Positions 25,131 to 34,587 of a DNA stretch of 64,000 nt are shown here, one piece after another. The notes beneath the pieces were generated by a model. It was given only the letters and a program-made list of their open reading frames with translations, searched no databases and was not told where the DNA came from. The DNA lies in the NCBI GenBank assembly GCA_027022365.1, contig JALVYU010000026.1, positions 434,001 to 498,000 of the forward strand, read 5' to 3'. The position numbers were made by a program, and so were the translations under genes. This DNA is from Desulfurococcales archaeon. GTDB lineage: Archaea > Thermoproteota > Thermoprotei_A > Sulfolobales > Desulfurococcaceae. Within the stretch, counting starts at the first letter, position 1. Each line of letters opens with the position of its first letter.

Positions 25131-26408
25131 ATGGCAAAAATAAAGATTCTCGGTGGAGGCGGCGAAGTCGGGAGGGCCGCTTACTTGGTTAGTGATCGGG
25201 GCCAGAATATCCTTCTTGATTATGGAGTTAATTTCGACGAGAACGACAGGCCGCAGTTCCCGGGACATGTGAGACCTATAGATCTAACAGGTATTGTTAT
25301 CACACATGCTCATCTAGATCACATAGGGGCAGCCCCCATCCTCTATATTACTGGTCATCCACCAATAGTTATGACGAAACCAACCCTTGATATTGGTCGT
25401 TTACTTATCAGAGATTTTCTCAAGATAAACGCGTTCTACATAGATTATGATCTTGAGGAAGTCGAAAATATGAGTACAAAAACAATTGCTGTAGAATATG
25501 GTCAGGAGATAGAGCTTGGTGGGTTCAGAGTTCTACTAACGAGTGCGGGACACATACTTGGGAGTTCCATGGTGTATCTGGAGACCCCTTCGGGGCATAG
25601 AATCCTTTACACTGGTGATATCAATACTATTCAGACATGGACTTTGTCAAAAGCGGAATTATGGCCAATAAAGATAGATACTCTGATCATTGAGTCGACT
25701 TATGGTAGCACTAAGCACCCTCCTCGTCATGAAACCGAGCATCGTTTGGCTGGTGTTATAGAAGAGGTGCTGGATTCCGGTGGAACTGTCTTAATACCGG
25801 CATTTAGTGTTGGGAGAACACAGGAAGTCATGTGTCTTGTCCATGCAGAGGTTCCTGGGGCAGATATCTTCATAGATGGGATGAGTAGAGAGATCACTAG
25901 TATTTACTTAAGACATAAGACATATCTTCGCGACCCGGGTCTCTTCGAAAAAGTCGTTGAACATGTGAAGTTTGTCAGAGGATGGCAGGATAGGCGAAAG
26001 ATCTGGCGTAGACCAGCAGTGATTATTTCTTCTGCTGGAATGCTGAAGGGAGGCCCTAGTGTTTATTACTTGAAGAAAATCGGTGATAACCCGAGTAATG
26101 CCGTATATTTAGTTAGCTACCAGGCCGTAGATAGTCCAGGCCATAAGCTTCTGGAGACGGGAGGCATAGACGAGTTCGGGATCGATAGGGTTAATGCCCG
26201 TGTAGAATGGTTCGACTTGTCTAGTCATGCTGGTAAGGACGGCTTGTTGGATGTTGTGAAACGATATAAGAATGTTGTCCAAAACATCATCATCGTTCAT
26301 GGGGAACCTGATTCATCGAGTAATCTCGAGAGAATAATTCGTGAAGAAATAGGTGAAGATATTAGCGTATTTAGGCCGCTGAATGGCGACGAGATAGTTC
26401 TCGATTAA
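25131..26408 (+). CDS. Beta-CASP metallo-beta-lactamase ribonuclease (aCPSF2-like)
   Basis: Predicted RNA-processing nuclease of the CPSF73/RNase J superfamily. MBL motifs are THAHLDHIGAAP, SAGHILGSSM, LYTGDINT and IIESTYG; the beta-CASP part has LIPAFSVGRTQEV, VIISSAGMLKGG (motif A-C region) and the final SSHAGKDGL. There is no N-terminal KH pair, so it is the aCPSF2 group rather than aCPSF1, the transcription-termination factor. 425 residues with all metal ligands in place. It is divergent from nac and converges with L38e. Confidence 0.92.
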   Translation: MAKIKILGGGGEVGRAAYLVSDRGQNILLDYGVNFDENDRPQFPGHVRPIDLTGIVITHAHLDHIGAAPILYITGHPPIVMTKPTLDIGRLLIRDFLKINAFYIDYDLEEVENMSTKTIAVEYGQEIELGGFRVLLTSAGHILGSSMVYLETPSGHRILYTGDINTIQTWTLSKAELWPIKIDTLIIESTYGSTKHPPRHETEHRLAGVIEEVLDSGGTVLIPAFSVGRTQEVMCLVHAEVPGADIFIDGMSREITSIYLRHKTYLRDPGLFEKVVEHVKFVRGWQDRRKIWRRPAVIISSAGMLKGGPSVYYLKKIGDNPSNAVYLVSYQAVDSPGHKLLETGGIDEFGIDRVNARVEWFDLSSHAGKDGLLDVVKRYKNVVQNIIIVHGEPDSSSNLERIIREEIGEDISVFRPLNGDEIVLD

Positions 26409-26417
26409 AAACATTGA

Positions 26418-26627
26418 TTAGAACTCAACTACTTCAGGGCAGTTCAGTTCTCCCAGCACCTTGTCGACTTCACTGATAGGTATAACTAGGGTAACGAGCT
26501 TGCGTTTCGTGCGCACCTTGATCTTGGCTTTTCCGCTTTTCTCATCCCTTACAACCCTGCATTCTATAGCTTGCGGAATGTATTGTTTGAGCTCATCGAC
26601 ACTGCTTACCTGTATAGGAGCCAACAC
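26418..26627 (-). CDS. rpl38e: Ribosomal protein L38e (eL38)
   Basis: A 69-residue basic protein with the L38e arrangement: a short helix (SVDELKQYIPQAIE), then CRVVRDEKSGKAKIKVRTKRKLVTLVIP as a beta hairpin with the Arg/Lys-rich strand, and a final helix ending in LGELNCPEVVEF. L38e occurs in Eukarya and in some Crenarchaeota, which fits S26e elsewhere in the window. It converges with the beta-CASP gene (9 nt), and the SD GGAGGT precedes its start. Assignment is from memory of the family pattern, hence moderate confidence. Confidence 0.72.
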   Translation of the reverse strand: MLAPIQVSSVDELKQYIPQAIECRVVRDEKSGKAKIKVRTKRKLVTLVIPISEVDKVLGELNCPEVVEF

Positions 26628-26697
26628 TATTTACCTCCAGCATCATTTGCTGTTCTTGCTACGAGAACTTCACGTTTACGATGATTTAAAAAGGTGG

Positions 26698-26796
26698 CGC
26701 CGGGGCGGGGATTCGAACCCCGGACCACCGGGTCTCTGCCAGGCTTCGAACCCGTGGTTAACAGCCCGGCGCTCTACCTGGCTGAGCTACCCCGGC
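26698..26796 (-). tRNA. tRNA-Asn(GTT) with a 25-nt intron
   Basis: Minus-strand cloverleaf: acceptor GCCGGGG/CCCCGGC (26796-26790, 26705-26699), D stem GCTC/GAGC, anticodon stem CCGGG/CCCGG, T stem CGGGG/CCCCG with TTCGAAT loop, discriminator G. The intron at 26734-26758 interrupts after position 37; the spliced loop is CTGTTAA, anticodon GTT. The junctions form a CUGU/GCAG central helix with TAA and AGA bulges. CCA is not encoded. A minus-strand AACAATAAAACC at about 26824-26835 could be its promoter. Confidence 0.94.
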
Positions 26797-26908
26797 TCCG
26801 GCTATTTGATAATACTGTGTTGGGTTTTATTGTTTTCGGGAGATTCTGAAATATTTTCGTCGACCCCTCTACCATAAATATGCTATCAGGTTAGTGGGTG
26901 GGCTAGTA

Positions 26909-27169
26909 TTGGCTCGATACACTGTCAATGTAACCATAGATTTGAGGCTACTAGCAATTAAGCTAAGGGAGAGCGGTAAAAGATTTGTCAAAGTCCATGA
27001 GATAGCATATGATCTGGCCGTCTCACCAAGGACTGCTGGAAAGATTCTCAACAGTATGGCGAGGCTAGGCTATCTTATCAAATGGAGTGATAGTGTGTAT
27101 ATGGTAGTCTATGAAAAACCGAGGAGAAATATTGGTATCTCCGACGACGTTATCGCTAGAAACCTATGA
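26909..27169 (+). CDS. Winged helix-turn-helix DNA-binding protein
   Basis: An 86-residue protein with a central helix-turn-helix: [30 protein letters not shown], followed by a wing-like hairpin ([13 protein letters not shown]). This is the pattern of small archaeal winged-helix regulators. The TTG at 26909 follows GGTGGG and gives the opening [15 protein letters not shown] 26894 would add five residues. The gene overlaps the convergent EF-2 gene by 14 nt at the 3' end. Target genes are unknown. Confidence 0.75.
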   Translation: MARYTVNVTIDLRLLAIKLRESGKRFVKVHEIAYDLAVSPRTAGKILNSMARLGYLIKWSDSVYMVVYEKPRRNIGISDDVIARNL

Positions 27170-29366
27170 AGTCCTCCGGCTTCGGCGGCTCTGGCTTCAG
27201 GCCTTTACGCTCTCTGATCTTTCTCACTATATCCATCAACATGCTGTCAGGTACAGGCGCCCATCTACTGAACTCTTGTCCCCAGATAGCCTTGCCAGCA
27301 GTTGCTCCTCTCAGTTGTTCGGCTAAATCAAATGTCTCAGCGACGGGGATTTCCGCCAAGATCCTTGCGACTGGTCCCTGCTGGGAGACCTGCAATATTT
27401 TACCTCTCTTTTTCGTTATTATCGTTGTTATGTTGCCTAGGTACTCTATAGGCGCCTTTATATCGAGCTTCTGTATAGGCTCTAGTAGTGTGGGCTTAGC
27501 GGTTAACATGCCAGCGTAGATGGCGTTTCTTATTGCGGGATAGATCTGTCCTGGGCCACGGTGTGCGGGGTCTTCATGTACTACTGCATCGTGGAGCTTG
27601 ACCTTGACTCCTCTTACAGGCTCCATTGCTAGCGGTCCTTCACGCATGGCTAGTCTGAAGCCCTGTATGATAGTGTCTTTGACCTCGCGTAGGTGTTGTA
27701 CGCCCGAGGTTAGGTCTATGAATACATTGATTGTCTCGTCAATGGCCCATATCCTTCTTGCTTCATCAGCGGGCCATCCTGCCTGTTCACGCAATATCTT
27801 GGCACGCTCTTTTGCATCCATATCTTCGGTTATTATGCCATCGTGAATTAGCTGTATAGTCTTCTCGTCGAGAGGCTCGACGCTTATGTAGAACTTGTTG
27901 TGCTTGTTGGGTGATTTGCCTTCAAATATCTTGCTGGCGGCTCTTATGCTCTCACGGTATACGATTACTGGTGGTGAAGCAACTACTTCTAACCCGTAGT
28001 TCTCCTTCAGGAATGTCAGCGCTATTTCGATATGGAGGGGACCCATACCGCTTAATAGATATTCCCCTGTCTCCTCGTTGATCCTTACGACCAGGCTTGG
28101 ATCCTCAATGCTTAGCTTATGGAGAGCCTCTATTAGTTTTGGCAGGTCGCGTGGGTTCTTTGGCTCTATAGCTACGGTTACCACGGGCTCACTGATAGTT
28201 CTTAATTTTTCGAACGGCACCATTACGTCCTGATACTTTATATCTACAACGGTCTCTCCCGCTCTGGCTTTATCTAATCCTAATACGGCAGCAATGTTTC
28301 CTGCAACTATTTCGTCGGCTATTTCTCTGTATGGACCCATGTAGAGGCTTACCTGCAGGATCTTCTGTTTAGTCCGTGCGTTGACAAGCCATACTTCTTC
28401 GCCGGGGCGTAGTGTTCCTGAGAATACTCGTCCTGTTCCTACGAGTCCTGCGTGGGGATCTATGCGCATGTCATTAATAAGCATTACAACGGGCCCGTTA
28501 GGATCTGCTTCGAGCATTGCTTTTCCAATCTCGCTATTGAGGTCTCCATGCCAGATCTTCGGGATCCTGTATTTCTGGGCTTCTCTCGGGTTTGGTATGA
28601 ATTTCACAACCATATCCAGTATTGCTTCATGTAATGGTGCGAGTTTCTGTAGCTCTGGAAGGGCGTCTTTACCCTTCTTGTAGAGATCTATTATGTCGCT
28701 AAACTTAATTCCACGCTGCTTGGCCATTGGGACTGTGAAGCCCCACCTGTCACGTGCGGAGCCAAAAGCAACATGTCCTTTTGCAGGATCTAATTGCCAC
28801 TTAGCCTTGAACTCCGGGTCGGCGTACATTGATATTAGCTGGTTAACTTCTTTTATTATTTGTATGAATCTTTGTTGTATCTCTTGAGGACTTAGCCTGA
28901 GCTCCTTGATCAGCCTGTCTACCTTGTTGATAAATAGCACTGGTCGTACACGTTCTTCGAGAGCCATTCGTAGGTACATCTCTGTCTGGGTCATTACGCC
29001 CTCAACAGCATCAACAACTAGAATAGCACCATCTAGTACCCTTAGGCTTCTGGTAGTCTTGGCCGAGAAGTCCACGTGGCCTGGAGTGTCTATCAGGTTA
29101 ATAACATATGGTTTTCCTCGGTACTCGTGATATAGGCTCACGTTTGCTGACTTTACAGTGATCCCTCTCTTCTGCTCTACATCTAGGTAGTCAAGCGCTA
29201 GAGCTTGTCCTGCGATCTTCTCTGAGATTATTCCTGCCGCTGCTAGTAGCGAGTCTGATAATGTGGTCTTACCGTGGTCGACGTGAGCGGTTATACCAAT
29301 GTTTCTTACTTGTTCAAGATTTTTCATTATCCTGAGTATTTCAGCTACTTGTTTGTATCTAGGCAT
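27156..29366 (-). CDS. fusA: Translation elongation factor 2 (aEF-2)
   Basis: GTPase that drives ribosomal translocation, 736 residues. G motifs: AHVDHGKTT (G1), GITVKSA (G2), IDTPGHVDF (G3) and INKVDRL (G4). The C-terminal domain IV contains the diphthamide loop with [14 protein letters not shown], where the first residues after VKLHDAVV include the His modified to diphthamide. Start ATG 29366 is preferred because GGTTGAT lies 4 nt upstream; TTG 29375 would add three residues. It is the last gene of the long minus-strand run before the exosome superoperon. Confidence 0.97.
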   Translation of the reverse strand: MPRYKQVAEILRIMKNLEQVRNIGITAHVDHGKTTLSDSLLAAAGIISEKIAGQALALDYLDVEQKRGITVKSANVSLYHEYRGKPYVINLIDTPGHVDFSAKTTRSLRVLDGAILVVDAVEGVMTQTEMYLRMALEERVRPVLFINKVDRLIKELRLSPQEIQQRFIQIIKEVNQLISMYADPEFKAKWQLDPAKGHVAFGSARDRWGFTVPMAKQRGIKFSDIIDLYKKGKDALPELQKLAPLHEAILDMVVKFIPNPREAQKYRIPKIWHGDLNSEIGKAMLEADPNGPVVMLINDMRIDPHAGLVGTGRVFSGTLRPGEEVWLVNARTKQKILQVSLYMGPYREIADEIVAGNIAAVLGLDKARAGETVVDIKYQDVMVPFEKLRTISEPVVTVAIEPKNPRDLPKLIEALHKLSIEDPSLVVRINEETGEYLLSGMGPLHIEIALTFLKENYGLEVVASPPVIVYRESIRAASKIFEGKSPNKHNKFYISVEPLDEKTIQLIHDGIITEDMDAKERAKILREQAGWPADEARRIWAIDETINVFIDLTSGVQHLREVKDTIIQGFRLAMREGPLAMEPVRGVKVKLHDAVVHEDPAHRGPGQIYPAIRNAIYAGMLTAKPTLLEPIQKLDIKAPIEYLGNITTIITKKRGKILQVSQQGPVARILAEIPVAETFDLAEQLRGATAGKAIWGQEFSRWAPVPDSMLMDIVRKIRERKGLKPEPPKPEDFIGF

Positions 29367-29430
29367 ACCCATCAACCTTGCACTTGGCCTGTTAAATATA
29401 CTTCATTGGGTTGAAAATGTTGGTAACGGA

Positions 29431-30498
29431 TTATAAAGCTTGTTTGCTTATTCGTAATATCTTTTTCTCTAAAATCCTATGTATTATGGTGACTACATAT
29501 GTGAAATCATACTTAGCCGCTCCTTCGGCAACAGCTGCTGTGTCATGTCCTCCCCCTACACCACCGAGAAGCTCTCCTAAGTGAGGCATTAGATCTCTTC
29601 CTAGACTAATCCCTGTGCTTTTCACGAATGATTGTTTTGCCCTACCAACTACCCTAAGGTTCTTCTTCCGTTTTGATATAATAAACGCTGCATCCGCTCC
29701 TAAATCTAGAATAGCACGTGCACAACTCGACTCATATGCACTTACATGACTATATCCTATGATCCAATCCCCAATTCTTCTGATTACTAACCTTTGGGCC
29801 GCTTTCAGTCTCGCCATTCGCTCGGCAAAAGGCATTTCATGCTGGAGAACCGATTGTGCTTTTGGATAGTCTGCGTTAAAAATCGAAATTAGATTATATA
29901 CTGTTGCGAAAGTCTCTCTTGTCGCATAGAAAAATCGTCGCGTATCATAAAGTATTCCTGCCAAAAGCAGGGTTGCTGTCTCCTTACACAGGCTTAGTCC
30001 CGACGACAGTATTATCTTGGCTACTATTTCTGATGTGCTGCGAGCACTTTGATCGGTTATTGAAATAGATGCGTTTCTGCATAGTTTGCCTGGACGATGA
30101 TGATCTATTAATATATATGGTTTTGTAGCGATAGAATGTGCTAATTCACCTAGTTGTTCCGGATTATTTGTGTCGACTATAATGAACACATCAATATTTA
30201 TGGGAGGTTTTTCGCCCTTCTTAAGATCGAGAATATGACGTTTATACATCTCAATAAAGTTAAGTTCTTGTAAAATGTACTTTGAGATTTCGTTCATCCC
30301 CTCGGGCAGAACTATATATGTATTTATCTTCATTTTGGATAATAATTCGTGTAGAGCGATTGCGGAAGCAATTGCATCGGGATCAGCGTTTCGATGGACT
30401 AATATAAATATATTTTTCCCAACAAACTCTGTGAAGAGTTTTTCAAGAAGTTTTTCTATATTTTTGGAGTTCCTGTTCCAATATTTTTCTAGCCACAT
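29431..30498 (-). CDS. DHH/DHHA1-family phosphoesterase
   Basis: Predicted phosphoesterase, either an NrnA-like oligonucleotidase or a RecJ-like exonuclease. DHH motifs are intact: VHRNADPDAIASAIAL, FIIVDTNNPEQLG and LIDHHRPGKL. The C-terminal DHHA1 part carries GGVGGGHDTAAVAEG. Unlike the protein at 43834, it keeps the metal-binding residues and is probably active. The start overlaps the DUF3194 gene; ATG 30498 is my choice, with ATG 30513 possible. The position at the end of the exosome superoperon suggests a role in clearing short RNAs, which is inference. Confidence 0.87.
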   Translation of the reverse strand: MWLEKYWNRNSKNIEKLLEKLFTEFVGKNIFILVHRNADPDAIASAIALHELLSKMKINTYIVLPEGMNEISKYILQELNFIEMYKRHILDLKKGEKPPINIDVFIIVDTNNPEQLGELAHSIATKPYILIDHHRPGKLCRNASISITDQSARSTSEIVAKIILSSGLSLCKETATLLLAGILYDTRRFFYATRETFATVYNLISIFNADYPKAQSVLQHEMPFAERMARLKAAQRLVIRRIGDWIIGYSHVSAYESSCARAILDLGADAAFIISKRKKNLRVVGRAKQSFVKSTGISLGRDLMPHLGELLGGVGGGHDTAAVAEGAAKYDFTYVVTIIHRILEKKILRISKQAL

Positions 30499-30757
30499 TA
30501 ACTGCATCCCCAACTATAGCGTCGTAATCTATTATTCCAGCGAATTCTCCGTTCAAAATAATGTCTATACTGAAATTGATTCTTTTTCCATCATTTTCCA
30601 GAAGTATTATAACATCATAATCTGTTTTTGGGGGCACTTGTTTTTCAATAAAAGATTTTACTTCTTTCTCGATCTTTTCAGCAATAGATGATAGAATATC
30701 TTGATCGATAAGGTCTAGGTTAAGACCTATGGTTTTCTCCTTTTTACTGACCAACAC
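30443..30757 (-). CDS. DUF3194 family protein
   Basis: A 104-residue protein of the DUF3194 family, found in archaeal exosome/prefoldin neighbourhoods. It has an N-terminal helical part (QDILSSIAEKIEKEVKSFI), two strands (YDVIILLENDGKRINFSIDIIL) and the conserved GEFAGIIDYDAIVGDAV, which resembles a small RNA-binding-like alpha/beta unit. Function is unknown. It overlaps the prefoldin beta gene by 14 nt and the DHH gene by about 56 nt, so these three genes are likely one translational unit. Confidence 0.8.
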   Translation of the reverse strand: MLVSKKEKTIGLNLDLIDQDILSSIAEKIEKEVKSFIEKQVPPKTDYDVIILLENDGKRINFSIDIILNGEFAGIIDYDAIVGDAVNVARKILEQELQKYRKTS

Positions 30758-31112
30758 TCATCCCATATTTAGATAGCAGTTCTTTTAGCTTTGATTCAGT
30801 ATCACTTATTTGTTTCGCTAGGATATCCAATTGGTTCTTATATTTTGTTTTCTTTATTTCTAGAAGCTCTTTCTTTTCTTCAAGCTCTTTCATTATATCT
30901 TCTTTCTTTTTCTTGACCATTACATGGCCTACTAGTTTGTATATTTCTGCGTCCTCGGGTAGATCCTTAATGTTGCTGAGTATTTGCTCTATCTCCGCTA
31001 GTTCGCTCTCAACTATTTTTAGTTCCGCTTCAAGTTTTGCATATGTTTCTCTGAGTGTTTGATAACTAATCAGGGTCTGTTGGACCTCGGGTGGGAGTTT
31101 TTGTTGGCTCAT
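30744..31112 (-). CDS. pfdB: Prefoldin beta subunit
   Basis: Subunit of the jellyfish-shaped hexameric chaperone that delivers unfolded proteins to the thermosome. 122 residues: two long coiled-coil helices flank a short beta-hairpin region containing YKLVGHVMVKKKKED. The single hairpin and length identify beta rather than alpha. It lies in the exosome superoperon, overlapping the Pcc1-like gene upstream by 47 nt and DUF3194 downstream by 14 nt. Confidence 0.95.
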   Translation of the reverse strand: MSQQKLPPEVQQTLISYQTLRETYAKLEAELKIVESELAEIEQILSNIKDLPEDAEIYKLVGHVMVKKKKEDIMKELEEKKELLEIKKTKYKNQLDILAKQISDTESKLKELLSKYGMSVGQ

Positions 31113-31356
31113 TTTCTAGCACCTCTAAGCAATGGAGAAGCATTGATATAACGTTAAGGTAGCTATTCAGTAGCGCTCTTAAAAGGTTTATTCGTCTGCA
31201 TGAGATAATAATTCTTATTCTGTTCTTATTATTCAGTATAATCCTACATTCTCTAGGTACATCGTGTGTGTCAGGAAATATTGAGCTAATTAGGGATTTA
31301 ACAAATAAGGGCTCACTTACAGTTATCTTCAGTCCAACCTCATATTCTCCTGTCAA
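31066..31356 (-). CDS. Pcc1-like protein (exosome-operon paralogue)
   Basis: A 96-residue protein with Pcc1/Cgi121-like architecture: strand (VGLKITVSEP), helix (FVKSLISSIFPD), a second strand pair (ECRIILNNKNRIRIIISC) and a long C-terminal helix (LLRALLNSYLNVISMLLHCL). A clearer Pcc1 homologue lies at 43561, so this would be a paralogue. In other archaea a Pcc1-like gene occurs at this place in the exosome superoperon. The C-terminal 15 residues, rich in Pro and Thr, overlap the prefoldin beta start in another frame and are probably a disordered tail. Confidence 0.7.
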   Translation of the reverse strand: MTGEYEVGLKITVSEPLFVKSLISSIFPDTHDVPRECRIILNNKNRIRIIISCRRINLLRALLNSYLNVISMLLHCLEVLENEPTKTPTRGPTDPD

Positions 31357-31888
31357 CCTTTTTTACCTTCGATACTTTTATAACGGGCCCGCATACCTTT
31401 TTGTAAGCATTAACAAATTCGATTATCGTAAGGTTTGTAGTATCTTTCAACACGATCTCTATATCATAGTCATCATTATCTATGCAGTTGAATAATAATT
31501 CGGTAAATATGTCTGCTAGGCTGAAGCAACGCTCACTTCCGCAGAGATCATAGCTCACCCTATATTTTTCGGCTCCATAAGTTTTAATGGCATTAGGATT
31601 TTCTCTTGAGAGGGCCACTCCTTTGAGCATAATAGAATACTTATGTATTAGTGTGGGATATTTTGTTGTACTATCAATATAGAAGATCTTAATTAATGAG
31701 GGATTACCGTGTTTTTCGCTAATGACTAATATGTGTTTAGCCTTTAGTCCATATCCTATTACTGAGAGATCTTTAAGTGTTTTCTTACCTCGGGTAACAA
31801 CTTTTGCTCCTGGCAGGATGCTGGCAAGATCCTTGGCAAAGCTTCTGGTACGTTGGCTCGGTTTATGTGATGTCGTTACTATGATCAA
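31340..31888 (-). CDS. Brix-domain protein (Imp4-like, ribosome biogenesis)
   Basis: A 182-residue single Brix domain. The family opening IVTTSHKPSQRTRSFAKDLASILPGA is clear: a strand, a Ser-x-Arg-x-R-x-F-A-K-D motif and a helix, followed by KHILVISEKHGNPSLIKI. In eukaryotes Imp4, Rpf1/2 and Brx1 guide pre-rRNA folding; the archaeal single-copy protein is thought to act likewise. Start is TTG 31888. It overlaps the Pcc1-like gene by 17 nt. The 73-nt gap to L37Ae is too short for the Rpo12 (RpoP) gene that often lies between these two. Confidence 0.88.
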   Translation of the reverse strand: MIIVTTSHKPSQRTRSFAKDLASILPGAKVVTRGKKTLKDLSVIGYGLKAKHILVISEKHGNPSLIKIFYIDSTTKYPTLIHKYSIMLKGVALSRENPNAIKTYGAEKYRVSYDLCGSERCFSLADIFTELLFNCIDNDDYDIEIVLKDTTNLTIIEFVNAYKKVCGPVIKVSKVKKVDRRI

Positions 31889-31961
31889 TTAGCATCACTT
31901 GGCTTTTCCCTAGAAAACAAAGATGGCACAGATATGCAAATATTATAGGGAAACAGTATTG

Positions 31962-32225
31962 TTACTCCCTTATAATATATTTGGGGAAGTATTTGCTTAG
32001 CTCGGTTCTCGGCACATATGCTCCTCCTGCCCATTTTGCACCGCATTTCTTGCATGTCCATATTCCTACGCTAATCCTGTAGACCTTGCCTCTTGAGCCA
32101 CAGAAGGGACATATATGGTCTGCATATCTTCTCGCTAATATATCTCTGACTTTCTTTCTTAGTGTGGAACCATATCTTGCACCATATCTACCAGCTATGC
32201 CGACCACACGTGTTCTTTTCGCCAC
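31962..32225 (-). CDS. rpl37ae: Ribosomal protein L37Ae (eL43)
   Basis: Large-subunit zinc-ribbon protein. It opens with MAKRTRVVGIAGRYGARYGSTLRK in family style and has the zinc ligands CPFCGS and CKKC, followed by the conserved AKWAGGAYVP. I choose GTG 32225, since GGTGGT lies 4 nt before it; GTG 32234 would add three residues. It lies between Rrp42 and the Brix gene in the exosome superoperon. Confidence 0.95.
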   Translation of the reverse strand: MAKRTRVVGIAGRYGARYGSTLRKKVRDILARRYADHICPFCGSRGKVYRISVGIWTCKKCGAKWAGGAYVPRTELSKYFPKYIIRE

Positions 32226-32245
32226 TGGCACCACCTATTCTGCAT

Positions 32246-33109
32246 CTATTGTAAGACTAGTGGAGTAGTGTATGCATTTGGATTATTTAATACTTCCCTT
32301 ATGATCGAGTGAAGCTCTTGCGATTTCTTTAATGCTAGGTCTATGATATCGTCAAGTTGATTTGGTTTAATACCCTCCATGCCTGTCTTCTGAATACCAA
32401 CAATTCTTCCTTTTTCATCTACTCCAATGACTATCTTCGTATCAAGGACTGTTTCCTCTTCTAATGTTGGATCAACGATCATGTAGCCCTCGAGCAACCC
32501 AATAGATACCGTTACAACATTGAGATTTATCGGCAAAGGCCTCTCTTTTACTTTCTTTTCTATTATAACATCATCATCTTCAATGCTAACAATCTTGGGT
32601 ATTTTAGCCATGTTAAGCGATAACATCGTTGAAAGCATGCTGGCGTCAATAACGTTCCCATCATGATCTAGCAGATAAATATCATTGAATACTAGCCATA
32701 CCTTTTTACCCGGTATTATAACAAGGTCTTCAAGCCTAACAGCTCTGGGCTCCCTGAGACAACGATCAACTACTCTGGCCGCCTCAATAGCGTTTTCATC
32801 TGGTGGACCCGGCTCAAATGAAGGTGATGCGAGAGGAACAAACTCTGCATGTACTTGTAGAACCCCTTCATTTGGTCTGTCGCTAAATGGTGTGCCTATC
32901 TCCAGTTTAGTGCCCGTCATGACTGTTGTATCGCCTAGTTTGACAAGAGCACTCCCCTCAGCCTTGGGTACGGGGTTGAGCCATATACTTATTTTTCTAA
33001 ATTCCTCGGGTTTTCTCCCATCTATTCTCTCTCCTGATCTAATTAGGCTCTTTATGGTTTCCCTCTTTATCCTCGGAATTATTGGTTGTTTTGTTGGTGT
33101 GAGAGACAT
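32246..33109 (-). CDS. rrp42: Exosome subunit Rrp42
   Basis: Non-catalytic RNase PH-type subunit of the archaeal exosome; three Rrp42-Rrp41 dimers form the hexameric ring. Family marks are RSGERIDGRKPEEFRKISI, GSALVKLGDTTVMTGTKLEIG and EFVPLASPSFEPGPPDENAIE, followed by DRCLREPRAV. About 287 residues. Start ATG 33109 follows GGTGAA by 4 nt, whereas the longer frame from 33130 would run into the end of Rrp41. Rrp41 is immediately upstream and its stop is 10 nt from this start. Confidence 0.97.
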   Translation of the reverse strand: MSLTPTKQPIIPRIKRETIKSLIRSGERIDGRKPEEFRKISIWLNPVPKAEGSALVKLGDTTVMTGTKLEIGTPFSDRPNEGVLQVHAEFVPLASPSFEPGPPDENAIEAARVVDRCLREPRAVRLEDLVIIPGKKVWLVFNDIYLLDHDGNVIDASMLSTMLSLNMAKIPKIVSIEDDDVIIEKKVKERPLPINLNVVTVSIGLLEGYMIVDPTLEEETVLDTKIVIGVDEKGRIVGIQKTGMEGIKPNQLDDIIDLALKKSQELHSIIREVLNNPNAYTTPLVLQ

Positions 33110-33119
33110 ATTTTTCACC

Positions 33120-33845
33120 TCACTTCTCAATAATCTTTAGATACTTGTCATGAAGAGTCTTCTTCATCTGATCATAAATCTTCCTAGCTCCTTCTTTGGC
33201 GAGCTCGATTGCTCTCCTGAACTCCTCGAGTGTGAGCACCCCGTTTAGCTGTAGTAGCATAATCTCATCGATACTTGCCGCATAACCTATAGGCATATCT
33301 GCTTCTCCATATTCGTCCTCCAGCTCATCAATATCAAGTACTAAAACACCATCAACCTTTCCTACAGCGACGCCTGCTATTAGGTCTCTCATGGGTATAC
33401 CCGCATCGGCTAATGCTAGCGAAGCCGCTGTTAGACCTGTTGTTCGTGTGCCTCCGTCTGCTTGTAGTACTTCTATGAATATATCTATACTTGTACGCGG
33501 GAATAGTTCACTGAATATGACGGCTTCGAGAGCTTCTCTGATCACCTTAGATAGCTCTATTTCCCTCCTGCTTGGAGCAGGGCTTTTCCTATCACTGGTT
33601 GAGAATGGTGCCATATGGTATCTGCATCTAATTAGTGCTCTATCGGGTAATGCCAAGTGTCTAGGGTGTACCTCCCTTGGCCCATACACTGCTGCAACGA
33701 CCTTTGTTCCACCATACTCCACGTAGGCTGAACCATCCGCATTCTTTAGGATTCCGACCTGCATTTTTATCGGTCTAAGCTCATCAGGTCTTCTGCCATC
33801 ATGCCTTAGCCCGTCATCTCTGATCAGAACGGGTTTTTCAATCAT
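33120..33845 (-). CDS. rrp41: Exosome catalytic subunit Rrp41
   Basis: Phosphorolytic 3'-5' exoribonuclease subunit of the exosome, also able to add heteropolymeric tails. Sequence marks are [34 protein letters not shown], the phosphate-binding [18 protein letters not shown], and the acidic catalytic stretch [19 protein letters not shown]. 241 residues; ATG 33845 has GGTGAG 5 nt upstream. It is tandem with Rrp4 upstream and Rrp42 downstream. Confidence 0.97.
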   Translation of the reverse strand: MIEKPVLIRDDGLRHDGRRPDELRPIKMQVGILKNADGSAYVEYGGTKVVAAVYGPREVHPRHLALPDRALIRCRYHMAPFSTSDRKSPAPSRREIELSKVIREALEAVIFSELFPRTSIDIFIEVLQADGGTRTTGLTAASLALADAGIPMRDLIAGVAVGKVDGVLVLDIDELEDEYGEADMPIGYAASIDEIMLLQLNGVLTLEEFRRAIELAKEGARKIYDQMKKTLHDKYLKIIEK

Positions 33846-33865
33846 ATACTCTCACCTATCATGAT

Positions 33866-34582
33866 TTAAGCAAGTTCTTTGTCTAGAAACATTCTTACAT
33901 ACTCGGTTAACCCACGCATATGGGCTCTTGACTCTATTAGTCTTATCGCTTTGACCGCTACCTCGCTGCTTCTTTCGTCTTTGCATCTTATCCATACAAC
34001 GCCATTCTGGGCAACCAGAATATTGCATCCTGTCTTACTTGTTAGAAGGTTTAGCATACTACCTTTTTTCCCAATGACTCTAGGTACTCTGCTAGGCTCT
34101 ATCTCTATTACAATGCCCTCGGTTATTTTCCCTAATCCTTTACCCTTGACTGTTAGCAAAAGATCTCGAGTTCTATCAAATACAGCTATTTTTGCGACAA
34201 TATAGTCGCCTACATCGATATAGTCTCTAAGGTTAGTTGTTATAGGGCTGAAGTTCTCAATCACTTCGCCAGCATTAAGCACGGCCTTGTACGGAGCCCT
34301 TATGTCTAGTAGCCAGTTTGTTATCCCGACACCAACTACTAATCCGATGACGGTATCTCCTACTCTCGGAAAATATCTGCCTTCAAGAGGTATAACTGAT
34401 ATATCGTTGTCATTGACAGAGGCTAGTCCAAGCACTGCCGATATGATCTTGTCTTCGTAGATGTAGACGTGTTTCTCGGGGTTATAGCTGGGCCTCCGGA
34501 TCTTTTGTTCCACTATAGCTAATATATCTCCTGGTCTGACGATTTGCCTATCTGCTACCAATATCTTTAGTTGACTAGACAT
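33866..34582 (-). CDS. rrp4: Exosome RNA-binding cap subunit Rrp4
   Basis: Trimeric cap subunit that captures RNA and feeds it into the Rrp41/Rrp42 ring. Domain order is an N-terminal domain (IVRPGDILA), an S1 domain (GDTVIGLVVGVGITNWLLDI), and a KH domain (PSRVPRVIGKKGSMLNLLTSKTGC). The KH GxxG is GKKG. 238 residues from ATG 34582, which has GGTGAA 4 nt before it. It follows the SBDS gene by 5 nt. Confidence 0.97.
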   Translation of the reverse strand: MSSQLKILVADRQIVRPGDILAIVEQKIRRPSYNPEKHVYIYEDKIISAVLGLASVNDNDISVIPLEGRYFPRVGDTVIGLVVGVGITNWLLDIRAPYKAVLNAGEVIENFSPITTNLRDYIDVGDYIVAKIAVFDRTRDLLLTVKGKGLGKITEGIVIEIEPSRVPRVIGKKGSMLNLLTSKTGCNILVAQNGVVWIRCKDERSSEVAVKAIRLIESRAHMRGLTEYVRMFLDKELA

Positions 34583-34587
34583 AGTGT

